The position numbers and the translations under genes were made by a program. A model generated the notes under the pieces. It was not told where the DNA came from. It saw nothing but the letters and a program-made list of their open reading frames with translations, and searched no databases. A stretch of DNA of 50,953 nt from Leptospira stimsonii (GTDB taxonomy: Bacteria > Spirochaetota > Leptospiria > Leptospirales > Leptospiraceae): assembly GCF_003545885.1 (NCBI RefSeq), contig NZ_QHCT01000015.1:1-50953 (forward strand), written 5' to 3'. Positions 39,816 to 50,953 of this stretch are shown here, piece by piece. How positions within the stretch are numbered: the first letter of the stretch is position 1; the number at the start of each line of letters is the position of its first letter.

Positions 39816-40920
39816 CTATGGTTGGGAGGAAGTTTGCAGATACGTCTTTCTTTCCTCGTTGGAAAGATGGACGAGGGACTTCATCCTTTCGTGAAACTTG
39901 GAAAAGTTAAAATCGGCCTTTGCAAATTCCTTCCGAAAAAAATCGGAACCGGAATGGTAACGGAGATAACCGACGAAGTCCTCGTTGTTCCAATTCTTCT
40001 TTGAGAGTTTTTCCATAGAGAACGTTTTGTAATCTTCTTTTAAAGCGAAAAGAACGTCCTTGAATTCGTTGAGGATCCGTTCCTTCGTTTGTAATTTTTC
40101 GGAGTCATCCGCTTGAGAAGTATAGATGGTTTGGAGTTTCCCCGCGGTTTCTACCAAAAGTTTTTTGAACTTCTGCGATTCTTCCTTATGAAGAAGAATT
40201 TCCTTTTTGATCGGGCCTTCCTTTCCTTCCAGGGATTCCAAAAAACGAAACGTTCCTTCCTCTTCCACGAAGCTCGCATAACTCTCGTTAAAGACGGAGT
40301 CTCCCGGAAAATAGACGGTCGCGTGCGCCATCTCGTGAAACACCAAAGAAGCCACTTCGTAAGGCTTACCGTCCAACTGGGAGGAGAAGATCGGATCCTC
40401 GAACCAGCCGAGGGTGGAGTAGCCTGCGGTGATCCGAATTCTTGTATCGAAACCTTTTTCTTTGAGTTCTTTTTCTTCCTCTCTGGCTTTTTCCAAACTA
40501 AAATAACCTTTGTAAGGAACGGTTCCTGCGATTGGGAACCACCAAGTATAAGATTCCAATTTGAGAGGATAACAGGCCGCGACGTGCCAACCTAATTCTT
40601 CTCTTTCGAGTTGAACGAAGGATTTAAAACCAGCGGCTGGTTCTAAGGCCAATTCTTCGATTCCGAATTCCCGAAAGCGTTCGACTTCTTGGAGTTTTCG
40701 TTTTAATTCTTCTTGTGTGTTCGGATCTTTGAGAGCTTCTTCGATCGGTCTTCTTTTGAGAAGAATATCGAGTTGTCCGGTCCCCAAATGCCAGAGATAA
40801 CCCACGCAGTTTTGAAAACTCAAGACGCAGAAAAGAAGAATTAGGATTTTTATAAGATACAATGGGTATTTCGAATTCCGGTTGTTCTGAAAATCGCCAG
40901 GAGAGAATTTAGGTCCTAAC

Positions 40921-40922
<2 letters not shown>
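39816..40922 (-). CDS. Putative metalloaminopeptidase lipoprotein (PF10023 type)
   Basis: A 368-residue lipoprotein of the predicted aminopeptidase family PF10023. Lipidation is likely at C39 (SFQNC). The zinc motif HEMAH (196-200) is followed by a Glu in NESYASF (213), the third metal ligand in gluzincins. The family motifs AAGFKSF, AGYSTLGWFEDP and LVFHEMAHATVY are all recognisable. The ATG at 40922 overlaps the start of the divergent htrA gene, sharing CATG (40920-40923). An ORF extends to 41039 but would lie inside htrA. Helical C-terminal third, probably periplasmic. Confidence 0.8.
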
Positions 40923-42027
<1,105 letters not shown>

Positions 42028-42196
42028 AAACCGTGGGTTTGTAAGAAGAAGTTTCGGGCGATTCGCTCGCAAAAATTTTTTCAAAAGAAGGCTCGCGACC
42101 GCGCTTTTCGCTACAATTCCTAAAGGAATTTCCGCTACAATCGCTATCGCAGTTTTAAAACTCACATGCTGAATTGATAATATATAAAAGAGGGCA

Positions 42197-43508
<1,312 letters not shown>

Positions 43509-43542
43509 CGTCAAACTTCGTCTAAAGAATGGAGTCTCCAAA

Positions 43543-44319
43543 TTGAAAGAGCCGCTCAAGATCGGGTTGATGGATTCCGGGATGGGCGGACTTTCCGTGC
43601 TCAAGGAAATTCTCAAATACGAGACCGAACTGGAAGTGATCTACTTTGGAGATTTGAAAAACAGTCCATACGGCGAAAAAAACGCCTCCACGATTTTAGA
43701 ACTTACGAGAGACGTTTGCAAACGTCTGGTCCAAGAGGACGTGAAAGCGATTCTTCTCGCTTGTAATACAGCCACTTCTGCGGCGGCGGAAACGTTGAGA
43801 AAGGAATTTTCCATACCTATCTTCGGAATGGAACCCGCGATCAAGCCTGCAATCTTACAAAACCCCGGAAAGAGGGTCGCACTTTTAGCGACTCCCGTTA
43901 CTCAGAAAGAAGAAAAACTACAAAAACTAAAAAAAGATCTGAAAGCGGACGATCTTCTTCTTCCGGTTTCCTGCCCCGGACTTGCTGGACTTGTGGATCG
44001 GGGGGACTTTGTCGGTGCGGAGGAATATCTGAAACCGATTTTAAAAGAACTGAGGGAAGAAGGTGTTGAGATCGTGGTGCTCGGATGTACACATTATGTT
44101 TTTCTAAAGGAGATTCTTTTGAAGAATATTCCTGAACTCAAGTTGTATGACGGAAACTCGGGAACGATCAAACACCTTCTGAATTCTCTCGGAAAAAAGA
44201 ATCCGAATTTAGGATCGACGGAAGGAGAGGGGATCAATTATAAACTTCTTCTCAATAGCGAAGAAAATTTTCATTTCGAATTGGCAGATCGACTTTTAAA
44301 TTCAAAAAGCGGAGTTTGA
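43543..44319 (+). CDS. murI: Glutamate racemase
   Basis: Makes D-glutamate for peptidoglycan. At 258 residues it has normal length. The signature elements are GLMDSGMGGLSVL at the N-terminus, GDLKNSPYG, the first catalytic cysteine C74 in LACNTATSAA and the second C182 in LGCTHYVFL. The start is TTG 43543, set by GGAG at 43531-43534 eight bases before it. The frame is open upstream to 43312, but that part lies inside the aminotransferase gene. The stop is four bases before the sigma-factor ATG. Confidence 0.93.
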   Translation: MKEPLKIGLMDSGMGGLSVLKEILKYETELEVIYFGDLKNSPYGEKNASTILELTRDVCKRLVQEDVKAILLACNTATSAAAETLRKEFSIPIFGMEPAIKPAILQNPGKRVALLATPVTQKEEKLQKLKKDLKADDLLLPVSCPGLAGLVDRGDFVGAEEYLKPILKELREEGVEIVVLGCTHYVFLKEILLKNIPELKLYDGNSGTIKHLLNSLGKKNPNLGSTEGEGINYKLLLNSEENFHFELADRLLNSKSGV

Positions 44320-44323
44320 GTCG

Positions 44324-44917
44324 ATGACAGATGCCGATTCTAATTCCCCCGGAAATAAAACTCAAGAAGCGATTCGGCTTATTTACGGGATTTCGAAAAA
44401 AGATCCTCGAGCTCTCGAAAAATTCTACGATCTCTTCGGAAATCTCATCTATTCGATCATTCATAAAATTCTAATGCAGAAAGAGGAGAGTGAGGAAATC
44501 CTTCAGGAAGTATTCACGATTCTCTGGAACAAAGCGGAACAATTTGATTCAGGGCGTTCTTCTCCTCTGACTTGGGTTACTACGATAGCGCGTAACGCGG
44601 CCATTTCGAAAGTCAGATCCAAGGATTTCAAAAATAGAATTCGAACGTCTGAATTTCAAGAAGCCCAATCGCCAAGTGCTTCCGTTCAGGACACCGCTTT
44701 TCAGGAGGTCTTCGATTCTTCTTTGAGAATCAGGATTCAAGAAGGGATTGCGAAACTTTCTCCGGAGATTGCGATTCTTCTTCGAGAAGCGTATTGGAGC
44801 GGACTCAGCCAGAGTGAGCTTGCCGAAAAATTCCAGCTTCCTTTGGGGACCGTGAAGTCTCGAATTCGAACCGGTTTGACCCAACTTCGTGACGAACTCA
44901 AAGGTTGGAATCTTTAA
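44324..44917 (+). CDS. ECF-type RNA polymerase sigma factor
   Basis: A 197-residue sigma-70 family member with only regions 2 and 4. Region 2 holds ALEKFYDLFGNLIYSII, EEILQEVFTILWN and the DNA-melting part SPLTWVTTIARNAAI. Region 4 has the helix-turn-helix LSQSELAEKFQLPLGTVKSRIRTGLTQLRDEL. It follows murI by four bases, which is probably read-through or coupling rather than shared function. A ChrR-like cupin gene about 520 bases downstream is the likely partner, since ChrR-type anti-sigma factors control ECF sigma factors of this kind. Confidence 0.92.
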   Translation: MTDADSNSPGNKTQEAIRLIYGISKKDPRALEKFYDLFGNLIYSIIHKILMQKEESEEILQEVFTILWNKAEQFDSGRSSPLTWVTTIARNAAISKVRSKDFKNRIRTSEFQEAQSPSASVQDTAFQEVFDSSLRIRIQEGIAKLSPEIAILLREAYWSGLSQSELAEKFQLPLGTVKSRIRTGLTQLRDELKGWNL

Positions 44918-45435
44918 GATGAAAAATCAAGTCCAACTTCAAAGAAGGTTTGGTTTTGAGGATTCGTTTCTTTTTCCTGTGACAGATAACGTTGGAAAGA
45001 ATGGTTTTCGGAATTTCGAAATGGAAACCCGGAAAGGATCGGGAAGAAGATTTTTCCAAGTTAAGGTGTCCTCCTTTTCTCAGGTAAGGTCTTTGTCGGA
45101 ACACCTACAATTTTACCGTAAAAGTCTCGGCCCCCACCCAAATCGGGTGGAGGAGGTGGGCTCGCGGGAGGAAGCGCCGTGGTCTTCTCTATCAGAGAAA
45201 AAGCGTTTTTGCAAGGAGAATTCTTCTTCGCAAACTTTGTCGGAGTTCCTAGAATGAATTCGAATTTGAATTGCGGGAATTCTCTTCCGAAACCTTTGGA
45301 GATTTCGAATCCCCGAACGATGCGAAAGAAAAATCCGAAACGATATCGGAAAATAAACGATCCGGACCTACGTTGGAAGCGTAAGAATTTAAGAAACAAA
45401 CAAGGACGTATTCTTCTTTACCAAGGAATTCAAAG
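44918..45435. other. Gap between sigma factor and cupin gene, with repeat motifs
   Basis: About 520 bases. An open frame from ATG 44919 exists, but it runs through repeat-like DNA and encodes nothing recognisable. The segment holds a hairpin (45134-45139 with 45145-45150, CCACCC and GGGTGG) and two related motifs, GTCGGAACACCTAC (45095-45108) and GTCGGAGTTCCTA (45239-45251). These resemble intergenic elements common in Leptospira and relate to the GGAACTCC palindromes listed elsewhere. AAGGA just before 45436 serves the cupin gene. Confidence 0.5.
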
Positions 45436-45984
45436 ATGAACGAAGAAAGATCTAGGGACATAACGGAAACTTGGGAAACGATCGTCTTTCCAAAAGAAGT
45501 CTTCGAACGTTCTCCTTTGAAAGTTTCCCTGGAGGATATCTTTCATGGTTTTGGAATCGCTTCCCTTTCCGAAGTAAAACCGGATTCTTCCCTTAAGAAA
45601 AGAATTCTCTCCAAAGTTTTGAATAAGGAAAACGAAGACGCGGACTTTCTTTTTATTCGCAAATCCGATTCTCCTTGGAAGAAGTCCGCCTTTCCCGGAG
45701 TGGATTATAAAATTCTAAACAAAGATAATCATAGAAACACGATTACGCTTCTCATTCGTATGGAAGCCGGCGCGGTTTTTCCCGGACACTCCCACGGAAG
45801 TGCGGAGGATTGTCTCTTGATTTCGGGCGACCTCCGTATCGCAGGTACTGTTTTGAAAGCCGGCGATTTTCATCGTGCAAACGCAGGTTCTCTACATAAA
45901 AAATTCTCAACCTCAGCGGGGGCTGAATTTTTGATCGTCTCCGGAACTTCCGACTTTGCGGAATCTGAGAAATATTTTTCCTAA
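45436..45984 (+). CDS. ChrR-like cupin protein, probable anti-sigma factor
   Basis: A 182-residue protein with a C-terminal cupin at about 85-175. Metal-binding residues are H118, H120 and E124 in PGHSHGSAEDC and H154 in GSLHKKF, the arrangement of the ChrR cupin that senses singlet oxygen or organic peroxides. ChrR also has a zinc anti-sigma domain with an H-x3-C-x2-C motif. The first 80 residues here contain no cysteine or His set of that kind, so sigma binding, if it occurs, is through a helical zinc-free region. It is the likely partner of the ECF sigma gene upstream. AAGGA precedes the ATG by eight bases. Confidence 0.75.
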   Translation: MNEERSRDITETWETIVFPKEVFERSPLKVSLEDIFHGFGIASLSEVKPDSSLKKRILSKVLNKENEDADFLFIRKSDSPWKKSAFPGVDYKILNKDNHRNTITLLIRMEAGAVFPGHSHGSAEDCLLISGDLRIAGTVLKAGDFHRANAGSLHKKFSTSAGAEFLIVSGTSDFAESEKYFS

Positions 45985-46095
45985 ATTTAGAATGCCATTT
46001 CTTTGGAAAGAAATTTCCTAAGTCCGTTTAAAAAATTTTGAAATAAATTTCCTAAACGTTTCCTAAAATTTAGATCCGTTTTTTTCGAATTCGTG

Positions 46096-46101
46096 TATAA
46101 T
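46096..46101 (+). promoter_or_regulatory. -10 box of the fecR-lipoprotein promoter
   Basis: A perfect TATAAT lies 40 bases before the ATG at 46141, preceded by TG. No good -35 box lies 16-18 bases upstream. Instead the preceding 120 bases hold four copies of TTTCCTAA (45977, 46014, 46048 and 46059), the last two exactly 11 bases apart, suggesting that an activator or repressor binds here. Confidence 0.5.
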
Positions 46102-46140
46102 ACGAAAACTCCTCTTTAGAGGATTCATTCGGAGTGTATC

Positions 46141-46802
<662 letters not shown>

Positions 46803-46858
46803 GTGTGCAGGGATTTAATCTTTTCCAAGCTATTCTAAAAAGAGCCGGGATCTTAAGA

Positions 46859-47893
46859 ATGGAAGAGAAGATTACATATAAAAGCGCGGGTGTGGATACG
46901 GAAAAAGGAAGAGAGTTTGTTCAAAAGATCAAACGTAACGTGGAATCCACTCACGGCCCAAGAGTTCTCGGCGGACTCGGCGGTTTTGCCGGTGCTTTCG
47001 ACGTAAGCTTTCTTAAAAAATACAATCAACCCATTCTTCTCTCCGGAACCGATGGAGTCGGAACCAAAATAGAACTCGCGAGGCTTCTCAATACGTTCAA
47101 CACGGTTGGAATCGATCTCGTCGCGATGTGTGTGAACGATATCCTTGTCTGCGGCGGTGAACCTTTATTCTTCTTGGATTATATCGCCTGCGGTAAGCTG
47201 GATCCCGAAAAGATGGATCAGATCGTTGCCGGAATCGTTCAAGGTTGTAAGCTCTCGAACACAGCCCTTCTCGGCGGAGAAACCGCTGAACATCCCGGAA
47301 CAATGAAAGAAGATGAATTCGATCTCGCGGGCTTTGTGGTTGGAGCGGTTGAAAAAGATCTTATGATCGACGGAAATTCCGTTCGACCGGGAGATCAGAT
47401 TCTCGGGTTAGAATCGAGCGGTCCTCACAGCAACGGCTTTTCTTTGATTCGAAAGTTGCTCTTAAAGGAAGGAAAACACCTTCCTTCCGATCCTGAACAA
47501 GTAAGTTTCTTAAAAGACTACGCGCTCAAGCCGACTCGAATCTATGTGGAAAGTATATTAAAACTTCTGCAAAAGGTTCCGGTAAAAGGAATGGTTCACA
47601 TCACGGGGGGAGGATATCAGGAGAATGTTCCGAGAGTTCTTCCGCAAGGATCCAAAGCGAAATTTTACAAAGAAAAGATTCCTTCCGGATACTTTTTTGA
47701 AAAGATCAAGAAGGATCAAAAACTCGAAGAGTTGGAACTGTTCGCCACTTTCAATATGGGGATCGGTTATATGGTAATCGTTTCGGAGGAGAATGTGGAT
47801 TCCGCAAAACGATTTTTAGAATCCTCCGGAGAATCCGTCCATTGGATCGGAGAAATCGTTTCCGGTAATAAAGAAGAAGTTCAGTTCGTCTAA
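46859..47893 (+). CDS. purM: Phosphoribosylformylglycinamidine cyclo-ligase (AIR synthetase)
   Basis: Converts FGAM to AIR with ATP in purine synthesis. At 344 residues it is the usual size. Motifs are YKSAGVDTEKG at the N-terminus, LLSGTDGVGTKIELA, GIDLVAMCVNDILVCGGEPLFFLDY, LLGGETAEHPG, LESSGPHSNGFSLIRK and MVHITGGGYQENVPRVLP. ATG 46859 is selected because family proteins begin there. The frame is open to 46784, but that stretch covers the terminator. Unlike in many bacteria it is not beside purN. The only other purine gene in the window is purB, 28 kb away. Confidence 0.96.
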   Translation: MEEKITYKSAGVDTEKGREFVQKIKRNVESTHGPRVLGGLGGFAGAFDVSFLKKYNQPILLSGTDGVGTKIELARLLNTFNTVGIDLVAMCVNDILVCGGEPLFFLDYIACGKLDPEKMDQIVAGIVQGCKLSNTALLGGETAEHPGTMKEDEFDLAGFVVGAVEKDLMIDGNSVRPGDQILGLESSGPHSNGFSLIRKLLLKEGKHLPSDPEQVSFLKDYALKPTRIYVESILKLLQKVPVKGMVHITGGGYQENVPRVLPQGSKAKFYKEKIPSGYFFEKIKKDQKLEELELFATFNMGIGYMVIVSEENVDSAKRFLESSGESVHWIGEIVSGNKEEVQFV

Positions 47894-47903
47894 CAGCGAA
47901 GAT

Positions 47904-49160
47904 ATGATCAATCTCGCGAATCTCTTGCGATCCCCGCTTCTGGTTCTTTCCAGAAAAAATCCTTTTATGCTTTCCAGGCTTACGTTTTTTTACGTGATTT
48001 TAGGAGTTGTAGGAGGATTGTTTTCAGCCGCGTTCTGGATGCTCATCGAATACCTGACTCATTGGGCTTCGAATATAAGCGGAATACTAACGATTCCTTT
48101 TATGACTGTTTCCGGACTTCTGATCGGGTTGATCATTCACTTTCTCGGAGAACCGGGAGAAATTTCATTAGTAATCGATAATATACGATTTAGGGGAGGA
48201 AAGTTGGAGGCGAGTCAGAACCCTTCAATGGCGCTTTCTTCGCTCCTCAGTATTTCTTCCGGCGGTAGCGCGGGCCCGGAAGCGCCTCTGGTTCAGATCA
48301 CTGGTTCTTTTGGAAACTGGTTTGCGGAAAAGTTAGGACTTACCGGAGAAGAATACCGTTCTATGACGATCGCCGGGATGGCCGCAGGTTTTACTTCTCT
48401 TTTCGGTTCTCCCCTGGGTGGTGCGTTATTTGCGCTTGAGATTCTTCAGCACAGACACGTAGTCGAGTATTACAAGGCGCTTTTACCGGCGTTTTTATCC
48501 AGCACGTCCGCTTTTTTTGTCTTTCTTTGGATGACCCACGCCGGTCTTCAGCCTACTTGGCAATTTCCCCAATACGTTCCCGGCGATATTCAAGATTTCT
48601 TATATGCTCTTTTGTTAGGTGCCGTGGGTGCGGGAATCGGTTGGATGTTCCACGGTTTATTTTTGACCAACCGTTGGCTTTATTCTAAGATTCCGGGACG
48701 GATTTATTGGAAGACTACCGTGGGCGGACTTGTTCTGGGAATCATCGCCTGGCAGATTCCTCTGACACGATTTTTCGGTCACGATCAGCTCAATCAAATC
48801 GTAGAAGGACGGTTTACTCTCGTCTTTTTAGCGGGTTTGATTTTTTGGAAGACCTTTGCGATTACGACCACCGTCACGACCGGATGGAGAGGAGGGGTGA
48901 TCATTCCTCTTTTTTTTCTGGGGGCGTGCGCGGGAAAATTTCTTTTTGGAATTCTTCCAACCGAAAACGAATCCTTTCTTATGATCTGTTTGATGGCGGC
49001 TGTGAATTCGTCCGTAACCAAAACTCCTATTTCTACCACGATCCTTTTGTCCGAGTTGACCGGATTGTACAGCTTTACTCCGGTTTTGATTGCGAGCCTC
49101 AGCGGATATTTTCTTTCACCGAAAGAACCTTTCATTGCAACCCAGGGAAAAGAAGGTTAG
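47904..49160 (+). CDS. ClC family chloride channel/transporter
   Basis: A 418-residue protein with about ten to twelve membrane segments. The ClC elements are recognisable: FLGEPGEISLVIDNI, GGSAGPEAPLVQITGSF, AGMAAGFTSLFGSPLGGALFALEI, GWRGGVIIPLFFLGACAGK and VNSSVTKTPISTTILLSELTG. The usual GREGP motif, whose Glu gates chloride and proton exchange, reads GGSAGPEAP here, with Ala in that place. Such a protein may be a channel or a transporter with altered coupling. It starts ten bases after purM and is probably co-transcribed with it. Confidence 0.85.
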   Translation: MINLANLLRSPLLVLSRKNPFMLSRLTFFYVILGVVGGLFSAAFWMLIEYLTHWASNISGILTIPFMTVSGLLIGLIIHFLGEPGEISLVIDNIRFRGGKLEASQNPSMALSSLLSISSGGSAGPEAPLVQITGSFGNWFAEKLGLTGEEYRSMTIAGMAAGFTSLFGSPLGGALFALEILQHRHVVEYYKALLPAFLSSTSAFFVFLWMTHAGLQPTWQFPQYVPGDIQDFLYALLLGAVGAGIGWMFHGLFLTNRWLYSKIPGRIYWKTTVGGLVLGIIAWQIPLTRFFGHDQLNQIVEGRFTLVFLAGLIFWKTFAITTTVTTGWRGGVIIPLFFLGACAGKFLFGILPTENESFLMICLMAAVNSSVTKTPISTTILLSELTGLYSFTPVLIASLSGYFLSPKEPFIATQGKEG

Positions 49161-49687
49161 AATTTTTTTGAATCGCCGAGGGATCCACGCCCTTTTTTGA
49201 AAAAAACATTTCACCGGAGTTCCGTCCACCTCGGTAAAGAGTCCGCTCCTGAAATTGCCGAGGAGATAAAACCTTTTTCTCAATCCGATCTAAACATCGA
49301 GCACAATAAAAGAGAGATCACAAATACGACAAAATGTGGGAACTCCCATAAAATGGACGAACTACGATCGATTCGAATTTTTCCGAACCGTTTCGCGAAC
49401 GGAATCTGTGCCAACGTTCGCGCCTATGATTCCGAGCTTTTCCGACAGTCTTGTCTGATTTCTTTTTCAGATTGAAGGAATCGCTGAATCTTTTGATCGT
49501 GGGCTCGACGTAAAATCGATTTTACGGATTCTGGAAATTTCCTTATAAAAAAAAACGAACCACTTCCAATCCGATCCATGAGAATCCGAAAGATTGCCTT
49601 TCCGATCTCGGTTACCATTTTCGATTCTTCTTTTTGAATTCTAAGTTTATATTTAAACCTAGATCGTTCGGAATCAATAAGATCGGA
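49161..49687. other. Intergenic region with several hairpins
   Basis: About 530 bases between genes that converge. A short stem AGGG/CCCT (49179-49193) followed by T residues may end the clc transcript. A full copy of the GTGGACGGAACTCCG palindrome (reversed, 49215-49229) and TGGGAACTCCCA (49337-49348) follow. An eight-base stem CGCGAACG/CGTTCGCG lies at 49394-49422. No open frame looks like a gene. Confidence 0.5.
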
Positions 49688-50683
49688 TTATAAGCGGACT
49701 AAACTTCGAAAATGAGTGAACCTGTTTCTCCCTTTCGTTTTCGATTCGTAAAGGGCCTTGTCCGCTTCGTTTATCAAATCCTTTGTGCTTTTATTTTTGT
49801 CTGAGATGATTCCTAACGTGGCAATTCCGATGCTGATCGTAATGGATCGTTTATCCCAGCGATGATCTTGAATCGTCCTTCTCAATGTTTCAGCGGTGAG
49901 AATCGATTGTTCTTCGTTATCCGTAAGGACGACGATAAATTCTTCTCCTCCGTAACGAGCCAAGATATCGTTTTTCTTTAAGGTTTTGGAAAGAAGACTC
50001 GCAATTTCGATTAGAATTTGATCTCCCTCGATATGACCGAATTGATCGTTGTAAGATTTAAAATGGTCCACGTCGATCATCAGAACGGAGAGTGTTTCCT
50101 TTTTATGTTGTAGGGAATGAATGAGTCTGTCGAATTCTTCGTCAAAGGCTCTTCTGTTCTTGAGTTGAGTCAGTGGATCCGTAGACGCCTGTTCGAATAA
50201 TTTGCAGTTCGCGGTCTTGAGTTCTACGGCGAGTTGATTGATCTTTTGATTGGCCTCGATCGATTCAGAAATGTCTCTTGCGATGGCATAGATTAAACCT
50301 TCCTCTAGATCGGGAAACGCGGTCCAAGAAAAATGTTTGTATGTTCCATCGGCGCAAAGATATCGATTCTGAAAAGAAATGAGAGGTTTTCCTCGTTTCA
50401 GATCCTCCACAACTCGGTTTGTGGATTCAAAATGTTCCGGATGCAAAAACGTATACACTCCGAATCCCATCAATTTCTCGGAAGACCACCCGAATGCGCG
50501 CTGAAACGTAGGGTTGATCCTAAGGACGAAGCCATCCAGTCTCGCGATGCATAACATATCCAAAGAGAGATCGAAAAATTTATCCAGGCTGTAGTTGCCT
50601 TCTGAAATTTCACCGAAACGTTTTGTTTCTTTTTTAAAAAATCGATTTAAAAAGCGGAAGATGAAATATTTTTTACGGAGCAT
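49688..50683 (-). CDS. PAS-GGDEF diguanylate cyclase
   Basis: A 331-residue protein that makes cyclic di-GMP. An N-terminal basic stretch is followed by a PAS domain at about 35-145 (FFDLSLDMLCIARLDGFVLRINPTF, GVYTFLHPEH), a coiled coil (INQLAVELKTANCKLFEQ) and a GGDEF domain at about 160-325. The active-site loop is ARYGGEEFIVVL. An RxxD inhibitory site lies just before it if residues KKND are excluded, but I do not see a clear one. ATG 50683 is preferred over TTG 50695. A second GGDEF gene lies immediately upstream on the same strand. Confidence 0.9.
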   Translation of the reverse strand: MLRKKYFIFRFLNRFFKKETKRFGEISEGNYSLDKFFDLSLDMLCIARLDGFVLRINPTFQRAFGWSSEKLMGFGVYTFLHPEHFESTNRVVEDLKRGKPLISFQNRYLCADGTYKHFSWTAFPDLEEGLIYAIARDISESIEANQKINQLAVELKTANCKLFEQASTDPLTQLKNRRAFDEEFDRLIHSLQHKKETLSVLMIDVDHFKSYNDQFGHIEGDQILIEIASLLSKTLKKNDILARYGGEEFIVVLTDNEEQSILTAETLRRTIQDHRWDKRSITISIGIATLGIISDKNKSTKDLINEADKALYESKTKGRNRFTHFRSLVRL

Positions 50684-50741
50684 ATAAACTATCAAAAGTC
50701 CCGTAGATAAAAAAAGTGTGTCCGGGTCGCGGTTAAGAATT

Positions 50742-50953
50742 TCATTTCGATCGTTCGCATCCGGAATTCATCTGTAAGCTGTGAGTTGCTTTGTCTCTTC
50801 CTTTTACTTTCGAATGATACAACGCTTGGTCGGCGGCCTCGATTAAAAGAAGAGCGCAATCCTGATTCTTGAATGTCGAAGAAGAATCGAATGGAAACGT
50901 TGAAATTCCGATGCTGATCGTGATCTTTCGTTTCTCCCAGGGAAACTCTCGAA
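50742..50953 (-). CDS. GGDEF domain protein, C-terminal part (cut by window edge)
   Basis: The last 70 residues of a diguanylate cyclase. Visible are ITISIGISTFP and, further on, EAADQALYHSKVKGRDKATH, the usual end of a GGDEF domain. The stop is TGA at 50744-50742. The N-terminus and active-site loop lie outside the window. The ending resembles that of the neighbouring gene (ITISIGIATLG, EADKALYESKTKGRNRFTH), so the two are probably tandem copies. Confidence 0.85.
   Translation of the reverse strand, partial: REFPWEKRKITISIGISTFPFDSSSTFKNQDCALLLIEAADQALYHSKVKGRDKATHSLQMNSGCERSK

Noticed and set aside
44919..45257. Open frame directly after the sigma factor gene
   Set aside because: It could have been an anti-sigma gene, but it crosses repeat-like DNA and a hairpin, and has no zinc or membrane motif.
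45179..45439. Frame overlapping the start of the cupin gene by ATGA
   Set aside because: No recognisable domain and a composition of an out-of-frame stretch. The overlap is probably chance.
49197..49475. A 92-codon frame after the clc gene
   Set aside because: It reads through two palindromes and a hairpin and resembles nothing known.

Overview
The window reads as a chromosomal segment of a spirochaete of the genus Leptospira. Evidence: two DUF1564 proteins (a family known essentially only from Leptospira), many lipoproteins with the relaxed spirochaetal lipobox, a mixture of ATG, GTG and TTG starts, and short intergenic palindromes built on a GGAACTCC core. The base composition looks richer in G+C than L. 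interrogans, so another species of the pathogenic lineage is plausible. I cannot name it from sequence alone.

Layout. 1-3390 is a decayed accessory region: gene-poor DNA with a terminator, two DUF1564 genes (the first with a probably damaged 5' end) and a fragment of an IS1595-type transposase whose antisense supplies the 3' end of the second DUF1564 gene. 3392-8278 holds cell-envelope and core genes: a secreted protein, an M23 peptidase, an LptE-like lipoprotein, a Fur regulator and tgt. 8349-10995 holds a STAS protein, a DUF4398/LysM lipoprotein and a DUF2628 membrane protein. 11435-17241 is a run of nadC, the (p)ppGpp enzyme rsh, a peptide-type substrate-binding lipoprotein and an unusual kinase-like protein. 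17548-20721 holds purB, an epimerase-like protein and a membrane-anchored AraC regulator. 20787-26815 holds a fatty-acid-hydroxylase-type membrane enzyme, a sensor histidine kinase and a GT2/GT-C glycosyltransferase pair. 27022-38784 is the most striking part: four genes closely spaced on one strand (STAS, a YdbH/AsmA-like 1003-residue protein, a DUF1318 lipoprotein and a 2587-residue lipoprotein). 38788-42027 holds a five-bladed propeller glycosidase-like protein, a PF10023-type metallopeptidase lipoprotein and an HtrA protease. 42204-46737 holds an aminotransferase, murI, an ECF sigma factor, a ChrR-like cupin and a FecR lipoprotein. 46859-50953 holds purM, a ClC-family channel or transporter, and two tandem GGDEF genes, the second cut by the window edge.

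How the genes work together. The best candidate for an undescribed system is the 27-39 kb operon. It combines an AsmA-clan bridge protein of the kind that moves lipids between the two membranes, a single lipoprotein that seems to join the roles of E. coli YnbE and YdbL, and a giant lipoprotein made of a TolB-like propeller, long helical repeats and two CHAT-like caspase folds that appear to have lost their catalytic residues. A STAS switch protein is encoded first. Other regulatory pairs are ECF sigma with its cupin partner and Fur with tgt (start and stop codons overlap). No complete insertion sequence, CRISPR array, tRNA or rRNA was found.
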